Source: Ferrimicrobium sp.
GTDB lineage: Bacteria; Actinomycetota; Acidimicrobiia; Acidimicrobiales; Acidimicrobiaceae
NCBI GenBank assembly: GCA_027365375.1
Contig: DAHXNM010000236.1
Location: 1-11,098 of the forward strand
Direction of reading: 5' to 3'
DNA length: 11,098 nt
In this document: piece after piece, positions 1-6,338 of the stretch
Numbering within the stretch: position 1 is the first letter of the stretch
Layout of the letters: every line of letters starts with the position of its first letter
Notes under the pieces: model-generated
The model's input: the letters and a program-made list of their open reading frames with translations, nothing else
Told to the model about the DNA's origin: nothing
Databases searched by the model: none
Made by a program: the position numbers and the translations under genes

Positions 1-302
1 AGGTGAAGGCGCTTATGTGTGCATCCTTCGGGGATTTCGTGGGACGACTGAACGGATGGCTGCTCGCAGAGGGGGTGGAGACCCAGGCTGAGTTGGCACG
101 TGTCGTACAGATCGGAGTCCCACTGGTACAGGGGTGGGTGATCGGCCGCCCGACACTTCAACCAGAACCGTTGCGAGCCGAACTAGCCGAGTGGTTGCGC
201 TCCTACGGGGAGTCGAGGCAGATTCGACTGGACTCCTTGACCATCTTGATGGATCCGGTGCTCATTCATACCGAGCTAACCCCCCCCGGCATCGAGCGAT
301 AG
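1..302 (+). CDS. EAL-domain c-di-GMP phosphodiesterase, C-terminal end of the domain (5' truncated by window)
   Basis: The reading frame enters from the left edge and carries the last part of an EAL domain, the domain that hydrolyses cyclic di-GMP to pGpG. The visible signature is LLAEGVETQAEL (the conserved AEGVET block), then the spaced G-V-x-L-x-QGW-x-x-GRP block typical of the EAL C-terminus (usually QGY). The catalytic EAL motif and most metal ligands lie outside the window. A GGDEF, GAF or PAS region upstream would be usual but cannot be seen. The frame stops at TAG 300-302, shortly after an eight-C run at 280-287. Skipping one base there joins it to the open frame running to 660, so the gene is probably longer than this stop implies. 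The domain call is firm; the true 3' end is uncertain. Confidence 0.8.
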   Translation, partial: VKALMCASFGDFVGRLNGWLLAEGVETQAELARVVQIGVPLVQGWVIGRPTLQPEPLRAELAEWLRSYGESRQIRLDSLTILMDPVLIHTELTPPGIER

Positions 303-333
303 CTCGCCCGATGCTGCCATCAGGTCTAGGGAG

Positions 334-660
334 GTGCTCGCTGAGACGGTGGTAGCCGACGCAGCTATGGCAAATACCGCAATCTGTGTGGTCAGTCCAA
401 ATCTCGATATCAGACGTGTCCTCTTGCCTGACGGCAGTGGGTGGCGTGTGCTTGCGATGAGCATGGTGGCACACCCAGAGGAGGGGATACGAGAGGTGGC
501 AGTCCGGGCTATAAATCGTCCAGCGGAGATACGCTTTGATCCGATCATCTGTGTAAACGAGAAGCGAGAGCCAGTTGGGATCATTCGCATGGAGCGGATC
601 ATCAACTTTCTTGCCGACGTCTTTGCTGACGGTGGCTCTATCGTCGAGGGAGTCGGATAG
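334..660 (+). pseudogene. Probable frameshifted C-terminal tail of the EAL protein (CBS-like)
   Basis: This frame is open from the C-run at 280 to TAG 658-660 and is in a different phase from the EAL fragment. The predicted protein has a segment resembling half of a CBS-type fold: a hydrophobic stretch (AICVVSPNLDIRRVLL) and, near the end, DPIICVNEKREPVGIIRMERIINFLAD, matching the usual 'vvde-x-x-PVGii-x-r-x-x-i-x-x-l' ending of a CBS motif. Bacterial EAL proteins do occur with such C-terminal domains. The first possible starts, GTG 334 and ATG 367, have no well-placed Shine-Dalgarno sequence (AGGGAGG lies directly on 334). That favours a continuation of the EAL gene over an independent gene. 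It could be a pseudogene, a phase-variable gene or a sequencing error in the C homopolymer. Confidence 0.55.
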
Positions 661-710
661 CGTCTGCGTGATTCAGGACAACCGACGGGCTCACTACCGA
701 TTGGCTCGTT

Positions 711-1265
711 TTAGAGCTTATCGAAGTTTCTAGGGAGTTTGGCAAGAACCCTTGCGAGGGTCACGGTCGGCAGTTCATCGTCTACATCGAGGATCATCGA
801 GGCAACCGATCGGTAGATTGGCTCCCTAAGTGCTAACAGTTCGTCGAATCGTGCCGTGCGAGCAAGTGGTCTATCGGCAGGATTAGCTATGCGTCCTCTG
901 GCCGTCTCCGCTGAGATCGCAAGGTAGACAATGTAGGTCGAGTAAAGAAGCTGTCGTGTATCTGGGCGCATCAGCGAACCGCCTCCGAGAGCGAGCACCG
1001 TGCATGGCTGAGCTGCCACTGAAGCGATCGCTTGATGCTCTAGGTCGCGAAATCTTGCCTCGCCCTCGTGTGTGAATAGGTCAGCTATCCGCCGCCCCGT
1101 GGCCTCCTCGATAAGGCTGTCGCTGTCATAGAAGGGTGCACCGAGGTGTTCCGCCAGGAGGGTGCCGAGCGTACTCTTTCCCGCTCCCATAAAGCCGGTG
1201 AGCACGATCTGGGGCCAGTGTGGCCGGTCTTGGAGGTCACTATCTGTGCTATTGGAGGCGGTCAT
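711..1265 (-). CDS. aroK: Shikimate kinase
   Basis: A cytosolic enzyme that phosphorylates shikimate to shikimate 3-phosphate with ATP, the fifth step of the chorismate pathway to aromatic amino acids. The 184-residue protein has the P-loop GFMGAGKST at about residues 24-32 and FYDSDSLIE with the substrate/Mg aspartates at about 46-53. It also has EGEARFRDLE with the shikimate-contacting arginine at about 67-76, the GGG loop at 94-96, and DRPLA in the lid at about 131-135, followed by the R-x-x-x-Y block (REPIY). Length is normal apart from about 17 extra polar residues at the N-terminus. The ATG at 1265 has no clear Shine-Dalgarno sequence. No other aro gene is adjacent, so it is detached from the common aroC-aroK-aroB cluster. 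It converges on the EAL gene with only 50 bp between stops. Confidence 0.93.
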   Translation of the reverse strand: MTASNSTDSDLQDRPHWPQIVLTGFMGAGKSTLGTLLAEHLGAPFYDSDSLIEEATGRRIADLFTHEGEARFRDLEHQAIASVAAQPCTVLALGGGSLMRPDTRQLLYSTYIVYLAISAETARGRIANPADRPLARTARFDELLALREPIYRSVASMILDVDDELPTVTLARVLAKLPRNFDKL

Positions 1266-1415
1266 AATCGGTGATAAGCCTATGGCTACCTACTGGGATT
1301 CTGCGTAGTCGGTCTTTAGTTTGGATTTGGTGAAACGGATTGGAGGTCTACAACGGTTTAAAAAGAGAGTCAAGTGAGACGCGCGTTGAACCGAAAGCTT
1401 GATGTACCGAGAGGT

Positions 1416-1435
1416 AGAGGTGCCAAGAGGTGCCA
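1416..1435. repeat. 10-bp perfect tandem repeat upstream of the DUF1059 gene
   Basis: AGAGGTGCCA occurs twice head to tail (1416-1425 and 1426-1435) and is followed by a partial third start (AGA). It lies 40 bp before the DUF1059 start, in the 209-bp divergent region shared with aroK. It could be a regulator-binding pair or a slippage product; nothing in the sequence decides. Confidence 0.6.
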
Positions 1436-1474
1436 AGAAGGTTGTTGCGTCTAGAAAACGGAGAGTGTGGTACG

Positions 1475-1651
1475 ATGAAGCGGTTTGCATGTGGAGATGT
1501 TGTAGCAGGTTGTACCTGGACGATGCAGGTGAGCGACGAGGCAGACCTGATGGCGCTCATCGCCGATCATACAGCAGTCGCTCATGGCATTACCACGTTG
1601 GATGATGAGTTGATCGCGGTGGTGCGAGAGCACATTCAACTCGTCAGCTAA
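1475..1651 (+). CDS. Small DUF1059-type protein with a Cys/His pattern
   Basis: A 58-residue protein beginning MKRFACGDVVAGCTWTMQ. The pattern 'mkrfaCGDvv-pGC' with a downstream H-x4-H (H32, H37) followed by GI and a short amphipathic helix matches my recollection of the DUF1059 family, whose function is not established. Cys6, Cys13, His32 and His37 could form a small metal site; that is inference. The start is fixed by GGAGAG at 1460-1465, 9 nt before the ATG at 1475. An in-frame upstream ATG (1430) would add 15 unconserved residues that overlap this ribosome-binding site. It diverges from aroK and looks monocistronic: a 276-bp gap follows before fabZ. No signal peptide or membrane segment is seen. 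Confidence 0.78.
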   Translation: MKRFACGDVVAGCTWTMQVSDEADLMALIADHTAVAHGITTLDDELIAVVREHIQLVS

Positions 1652-1668
1652 CGACTATCCATCGTGAA

Positions 1669-1713
1669 GTGGGCATCTGAATAGGTACGTTCTTGGCAAT
1701 CGAGGGTGCCCAC
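1669..1713 (+). terminator. Possible weak hairpin after the DUF1059 gene
   Basis: GTGGGCA (1669-1675) and TGCCCAC (1707-1713) form a perfect 7-bp inverted repeat, about 17 nt after the stop codon at 1651. The loop is long (31 nt) and there is no T-tract, so terminator function is only a suggestion. The rest of 1652-1927 shows no convincing gene; the short frames there are not supported. Confidence 0.25.
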
Positions 1714-1927
1714 ACTTGAGCGTGGAGATGATCTCGCGAGTCGGTGCATGCTTATCCATGATGGGTTTTCCCCGAGGATGTTGAACGTTCACCTCGACGG
1801 TTCTGACGCCGACCGCTGCTAGATTAAGCTGCCGACAGCAGTGGAGGTCGTGATCTTGCGATCATGACGGAGATGACTCAGATTGCGAACGCTGATCGGA
1901 CCTTAGTCGGGAGGAGTTTAGGCGGCG

Positions 1928-2359
1928 ATGACCACGCACGATCCAAGGGATTTCATTCCACACCGTCCCCCTTTTCTGCTCGTAGATACGATTACCGAGC
2001 TCGCGCCTGGAGTATCGGGTCGCGGCAGTTATGTGGTACCACACGACCTCGCGATCCTCGCTGGCCACTTTCCAGGCAACCCGGTCTTGCCTGGGGTCTA
2101 TCAGGTTGAGGCGATCGCTCAACTAGGTGCAGCCGTCGTCTTAAGTGATGACCGCTACGCCGGATCGCTCCCTCTGTTTGGCGGTATAGATCGTGCTCGC
2201 TTTCGGCGAGTAGTCCGACCTGGCGACGTTCTCGAGCTCAGCATCGAGATGACGAGTCTCTCAGCGCGTGCCGGCAAAGGTCAGGGGCGTGCAAGTGTCG
2301 GAGGAGAGCTATGCGCCGAGATCAGCCTTTTCTTTATCATCGCGCCGGCAGGCTCCTAG
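1928..2359 (+). CDS. fabZ: 3-hydroxyacyl-[acyl-carrier-protein] dehydratase FabZ
   Basis: Dehydrates 3-hydroxyacyl-ACP to trans-2-enoyl-ACP in type II fatty acid elongation, in the cytosol. The 143-residue hot-dog-fold protein has the N-terminal HRPPFLLVD block (residues 12-20). It also has the catalytic segment GHFPGNPVLPGVYQVEAIAQ, with His47 and Glu61 in the positions expected of FabZ, then a normal C-terminal half with F-x-GIDRARFRRVVRPGD. Length is typical. The start is set by GGGAGGAG at 1909-1916 before ATG 1928. The start of the next gene, exonuclease III, lies one base after this stop, so the two are very likely co-transcribed and translationally coupled. No other fatty acid synthesis gene is adjacent. 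Confidence 0.92.
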   Translation: MTTHDPRDFIPHRPPFLLVDTITELAPGVSGRGSYVVPHDLAILAGHFPGNPVLPGVYQVEAIAQLGAAVVLSDDRYAGSLPLFGGIDRARFRRVVRPGDVLELSIEMTSLSARAGKGQGRASVGGELCAEISLFFIIAPAGS

Positions 2360-2360
2360 G

Positions 2361-3116
2361 ATGCGGTTCGCGACCTGGAACGTCAACTCGCTGCGCGCAA
2401 GACGGGACCTAGTCGCCCTCTGGCTCAGTGAACACCAGCCTGACGTACTCTGTCTTCAAGAGACCAAGGTCAAGGACGCCGATTTTCCGGAGGATCTCTT
2501 CGAAGAGAACGGTTACCATGTTGCCCATTGGGGGGTTTCGAGTTGGAACGGGGTCGCTATCGTGGCTCGTAAGCCGCTTGAGAACGTTTCGCTCGGTATA
2601 GTCGACGACTCCGAGGAGGCACGTTGTATCGCGGCTGACATCGAGGGAACCCGGGTAATATCGGTCTACGTGCCAAATGGCCGTGCCGTCGACGACCCTC
2701 ACTACAGCTACAAGCTAGAGTGGCTTGAGTCGCTTCGAGCACGCTTGAGCGATGAGATTCACCGTCGGCCGTTGCTGGTCGCCGGAGACTTTAATATTGC
2801 GCCGACCGACGACGACGTCTATGATCGCGCCGCTCTCGAAGGAGCGACACACGTGAGCGAGCCCGAGCGTTTGGCGTTACAAAGGCTGCTCGACCTTGGT
2901 TTGGTCGACTGCGGAGCTAGTGCAAAGGACACTGACTCTAACTTCACTTGGTGGGACTATCGCCAAGGGGCCTTTCGACGCGGAATGGGCATGAGGATCG
3001 ATCTCGTCTTGGCCTCTCTGCCACCGTCTCGAGAGGTTCTCTCGTATCAAGTGGATAGGCTCGCTCGCGCCGCTCCCAAGCCGTCCGATCATGCTCCGGT
3101 CATCGTAGAGGTTTAG
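2361..3116 (+). CDS. xthA: Exodeoxyribonuclease III / AP endonuclease
   Basis: A Mg-dependent DNA repair enzyme of the exonuclease III family: it cleaves at abasic sites and degrades 3' ends in duplex DNA. The 251-residue protein shows the full family set. These are MRFATWNVNS with Asn7, LCLQETK with Glu34, W-NGVAI, SVYVPNG with Tyr103, VAGDFNIAP with Asp143/Asn145, RIDLVLAS with Asp214, and the terminal SDHAP with the catalytic Asp243-His244. The ATG at 2361 is chosen because the family begins with M-(K/R)-(I/F)-x-TWNVNS. An in-frame upstream ATG at 2268 would add 31 unconserved residues wholly inside fabZ. GGCAGG about 8 nt upstream can serve as the ribosome-binding site. The stop lies 2 bp from the stop of the convergent helicase gene. 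Confidence 0.94.
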   Translation: MRFATWNVNSLRARRDLVALWLSEHQPDVLCLQETKVKDADFPEDLFEENGYHVAHWGVSSWNGVAIVARKPLENVSLGIVDDSEEARCIAADIEGTRVISVYVPNGRAVDDPHYSYKLEWLESLRARLSDEIHRRPLLVAGDFNIAPTDDDVYDRAALEGATHVSEPERLALQRLLDLGLVDCGASAKDTDSNFTWWDYRQGAFRRGMGMRIDLVLASLPPSREVLSYQVDRLARAAPKPSDHAPVIVEV

Positions 3117-3118
3117 TA

Positions 3119-4975
3119 CTACGATGATGCGACTCTACCGAGTTCGGCGAACAAGCGGTCGGCCAGTTCGGGTGATTCGGCCAGCAGTGGGGTCGTAACC
3201 ACAGCCAGTAGTGAATCTTTGTCGGATGGACGAATGCGAGAAAGCTTGCGGAGATCAGCGTCGGAGAGGATGAGGTAGGAGGCTAGCCTGCGTTCTTTGG
3301 CGACCGCTACTCGCCACCGATCGAGGCGGGTGGCTAGTGATGGGGCGCCGTGGGAGCGAATCTTCTCGGCCGGGGCATTCTCTTCTCCTCTGCCAAGATG
3401 TGCTAGCAGAGACGACGGGCCAAGGCTCGGTTTCGACCAGGAGATGAGCAGAGAGTCCGTCGCTCGAGTCATCGCAACGTATAGCAGCCGACGTTCTTCG
3501 GCAAGCGCATCGACGGGCAGCCCACGGCGAGACGGGTAGCTTTTGTCGCCGATACCCACGAGGTGAACGTGGTGCCACTGGAGGCCTTTTGCACGATGGA
3601 AGGTGGTGACACTGACGGCATCAACCCCTCTGACCTGGAGGCCACGGAGTAGCTCCTCGAGCGCGAGGTAGTCAGCTGCAGGATCCTGTCTCCGTAGTTC
3701 TGTCGCCACGTCGAGCAGTATCCGTTGGTTGGCTGCCCGTTCGGGTGTTGCCGAGTTCAGCGCCTCCTCGACCATGTCACAGATCTCGGTGATCTGGAGG
3801 CGTTCGGTCTTTGCGGTTCGCATCAAGGTGATCACCTCAGGGGCGGATGCTAGAGGAGTGAGCCCGAGGATGCTATGGGGAATGCCGAGTCGATGCAACG
3901 CCTCCTCAATCGGCGAGAGTTGACGAATCGTTCTGGCTAGAGTTGCCATCGATGAGTATGGCACACCGCGGTAGTGTAGCTCCGCGATCCGCCGTGCTGC
4001 GAGTTGGGCCTCGGCGGCCACGGAGTCGGTGGCGAGGAGCTCCGGTGCTTGACCTCCCTGGCGATTAGCTTTTACGCGTCCGAGGAGTTGGTGATCGGCT
4101 ACCGGGTTTGCCGCCGTCACCAGTGCTGCAGTGCTGCGATAGTTGGTGGAGAGCGCGACGCTGGTTAGCGTCGGAATCCGGGTCGCGAGGCTGGCCATCA
4201 GCGCCGGATCGGATCCATTCCATCCATAGATGGACTGATTGGGATCGCCGACCACGGTTAGCCCAGAGAGATCACCCCCCATCCATCGTTCGATTAGCCG
4301 GAGCTGGATGGGATTCACATCTTGGAACTCGTCGATGTAGACCCAACGGGCCTGTAGCCGGAGTGCCTCTCCGATACCGTCGCTGCGTGCAACAAGCTCG
4401 GTGGCGATCCTTAGAACATCGGTGAGGTCCATCAACCGCTGCCGTGATTTTGCGCGCTCGAGCGTCGAGCACACTGAGATGAGTTCGTGCGGGTTTGGTA
4501 TCGAGATAAGGTCCGGGTTCTCTTGAAGACTGGTCAGATCGTGGCCGCGGGCGCGCAGACGCTCGATTTCGGCGAAAACTACGCGTCGGCGAGCCTCTGG
4601 GAGCTTGAATTCGAGATCGCCAAGGAGAGCATTTGAGTCGCCGATGAGACGAGGAACGGGTCGACCAAGCATGGCAGAGCCTTCGCGTACGAGTCCGAGG
4701 GCGAGCGAGTGAAAGGTTCCACACTGCGGAGGTGGTCCATCGAGCAGTCGGTACAGGCGACGCGAGAGCTCCCAGGCGGCGGCGCGAGTGAAGCTGATCG
4801 CAACCGATTGGGTGCTGCGAGTGGCTTGCGTGGCGATCTGGTAGGCGATTCGGTGGGTTAGAACACGAGTTTTACCAGACCCAGCTGCCGCCACGATGAG
4901 AAGCGGTGCTTTGGCGATCACCGCCTCTTGTTGTTGGCTACTTAGGCCATCAAGCAGGAGTTCGGCGCTGGCCAT
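3119..4975 (-). CDS. uvrD2: UvrD/PcrA-like superfamily 1 helicase with C-terminal HRDC domain (UvrD2-like)
   Basis: An ATP-driven 3'-5' DNA helicase/translocase of superfamily 1. The motifs appear in order: SSQQQEAV Q-motif (residues 12-19), Walker A AAGSGKT (30-36), Ia SFTRAAAWEL (61-70), TFHSLA, II YIDEFQDV (213-220), III GDPNQSIYGWNGSDP (243-257), IV STNYRST (276-282), V VTTFHRAKGLQWHHV (456-470) and VI LLYVAMTRA (497-505). Residues about 549-614 (LDRWRVAVAKE...SYLILSDADLRKLSRIRP) resemble an HRDC domain. This order is that of actinobacterial UvrD2, but at 618 residues it is shorter, and the four-cysteine segment expected between core and HRDC is absent. ATG 4975 lies 3 nt after the radical SAM stop, so it is the third gene of the minus-strand operon. 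Confidence 0.9.
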   Translation of the reverse strand: MASAELLLDGLSSQQQEAVIAKAPLLIVAAAGSGKTRVLTHRIAYQIATQATRSTQSVAISFTRAAAWELSRRLYRLLDGPPPQCGTFHSLALGLVREGSAMLGRPVPRLIGDSNALLGDLEFKLPEARRRVVFAEIERLRARGHDLTSLQENPDLISIPNPHELISVCSTLERAKSRQRLMDLTDVLRIATELVARSDGIGEALRLQARWVYIDEFQDVNPIQLRLIERWMGGDLSGLTVVGDPNQSIYGWNGSDPALMASLATRIPTLTSVALSTNYRSTAALVTAANPVADHQLLGRVKANRQGGQAPELLATDSVAAEAQLAARRIAELHYRGVPYSSMATLARTIRQLSPIEEALHRLGIPHSILGLTPLASAPEVITLMRTAKTERLQITEICDMVEEALNSATPERAANQRILLDVATELRRQDPAADYLALEELLRGLQVRGVDAVSVTTFHRAKGLQWHHVHLVGIGDKSYPSRRGLPVDALAEERRLLYVAMTRATDSLLISWSKPSLGPSSLLAHLGRGEENAPAEKIRSHGAPSLATRLDRWRVAVAKERRLASYLILSDADLRKLSRIRPSDKDSLLAVVTTPLLAESPELADRLFAELGRVASS

Positions 4976-4978
4976 TGG

Positions 4979-6328
4979 CTAGTGAGATCTTGCCGGAGCT
5001 GCGCAACAGAACCAAGGTTCGCTCATGACGACCGGACTTGGGGCCACGACACTGGGGAGATGGGAGTTTGGAGTCGGCAACTCATTGGCATCGTAGACTG
5101 CAGATGCGATACCGGCAAAAGTCGCGCCAAAGCTGTCGTCCCCTGCGTCGGAGGCGATCCGATAGAGGCGGTCGCGTAGCATCGGTAATCGATCGTCTTG
5201 GTAACGCACGGTGTAGCCCATCACCTCGGCATCATATGGCCCAAAGTCGGCATCGTTGATAGGAAGCAGAGAGTTCGTGGGTGTCAGGAGTTCGATCGAA
5301 TATTGGATCGGCTCCACCACCTCGATTGCATCGGAGTCGATGATGAAATCGACGATGTCGACGAGATCGTGTAGCTTGCTCCATGGGGTGAATGGGACAA
5401 ATGTCGGATGCATGCCGATGCCGTTGGCGTAGAGCAGGTCGCGAGCGACCGTCACGTCTCCGGCAACGTGACCCTTGTCGAGATGAGAGAGAACGTCATC
5501 GTTTAGGCTCTCGACCGCTGAGATGATGAAGTTAACGTGGCTAGCAGCTAGCTCGGGGATGAGGTCTCGATGACGAAGAATCTCTGAGATTTTAGTGGTA
5601 ACGTCAAAGGTCACCCAGGGCGCCTTCTCCGCCAGCGTCTTGACTATCTTCAGCGAGTGCTTGGGCGCATTTAAGAAGTCAGGATCACCAAAGCTGAGAT
5701 GGCTAGCGCCGGCCTCGATCTGTGCGAGACCATCAGCTATAACCGATTCGGCGTCGTTGATAGCGATTCTGCCGTTCCAGATTGCGGCGACGGGGCAGTG
5801 AAGGCAGCGGTGGCGACAGCCAATAGAGGTCTCCAAATAGCCAGTTGTGTGATCGACCGCATTGATTTTGACGCTTCGGTAGCTTTCGAGTGGCCCCAGT
5901 ACCGAACGGTCCACGCGATAGGCTCGACGACTGGTGGCGCTTCTTGTTCCTGGCTGGCCAATGGCCGATGCTGGTTGTAGGAGAGCGGCGATGTCGGTGG
6001 CACTCGCACGATCGAGCCAGACGGCCGGTGGCGGAGTTCGGAGCGACTCCTTAAGGACGTTGGCGTAGAGTCCCACGACTATCAGTTGACGCTCGCGCTC
6101 ATCGTGCTCGAGCGATCCGAGTAGATCGCGGGCTACCAACGCTCCGGTCAGCATCGGCGCCGTAAGGACCACCTGGTTGGCGTGGTTGATTGCATCTAGC
6201 GCTTGGCCGAAGGGAACCTTAGCCATGTCGAGCACCTGAAGCGATCCCTCGCCTAGCTCGGCGGCGAGCTCAGCCGCAAGTTGTGGCTGATGACCGAGTT
6301 CATAGGTTGAGATAAAGAGTGCAGACAT
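4979..6328 (-). CDS. Radical SAM protein with a C-terminal Cys-Cys-Ala-Ala-Pro tail (CUAEP/CCAEP-tail-like)
   Basis: A radical S-adenosylmethionine enzyme. The cluster motif is GCRHRCLHCP (C-x3-C-x2-C, residues 171-178 counting from ATG 6328), followed by SFGDPDFLNAP and a TIM-barrel-like region. The first ~120 residues (MSALFISTYELGHQPQ...) resemble a Rossmann-like, degenerate cobalamin-binding-type domain without an obvious D-x-H-x-x-G cobalamin motif. The extreme C-terminus reads EPWFCCAAPARSH, encoded TGT TGC GCA GCT CCG. This closely matches the tail I recall for CUAEP/CCAEP-tail radical SAM (seleno)proteins; here both residues are Cys, with no TGA. The substrate is unknown. ATG 6328 begins 10 nt after the ATP-grasp stop; a GTG at 6349 would overlap it by 11 bp and has no better ribosome-binding site. 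The helicase follows after 3 nt. Confidence 0.85.
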   Translation of the reverse strand: MSALFISTYELGHQPQLAAELAAELGEGSLQVLDMAKVPFGQALDAINHANQVVLTAPMLTGALVARDLLGSLEHDERERQLIVVGLYANVLKESLRTPPPAVWLDRASATDIAALLQPASAIGQPGTRSATSRRAYRVDRSVLGPLESYRSVKINAVDHTTGYLETSIGCRHRCLHCPVAAIWNGRIAINDAESVIADGLAQIEAGASHLSFGDPDFLNAPKHSLKIVKTLAEKAPWVTFDVTTKISEILRHRDLIPELAASHVNFIISAVESLNDDVLSHLDKGHVAGDVTVARDLLYANGIGMHPTFVPFTPWSKLHDLVDIVDFIIDSDAIEVVEPIQYSIELLTPTNSLLPINDADFGPYDAEVMGYTVRYQDDRLPMLRDRLYRIASDAGDDSFGATFAGIASAVYDANELPTPNSHLPSVVAPSPVVMSEPWFCCAAPARSH

Positions 6329-6338
6329 GTCTGTCAGT

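Noticed and set aside
1864..2109. Plus-strand ORF with an ATG upstream of fabZ
   Set aside because: It is out of frame with, and mostly overlaps, the well-supported fabZ gene; its product shows no domain.
4272..4724. 150-codon minus-strand ORF inside the helicase gene
   Set aside because: Arg/Ser/Pro-rich shadow of the helicase coding sequence in another frame.
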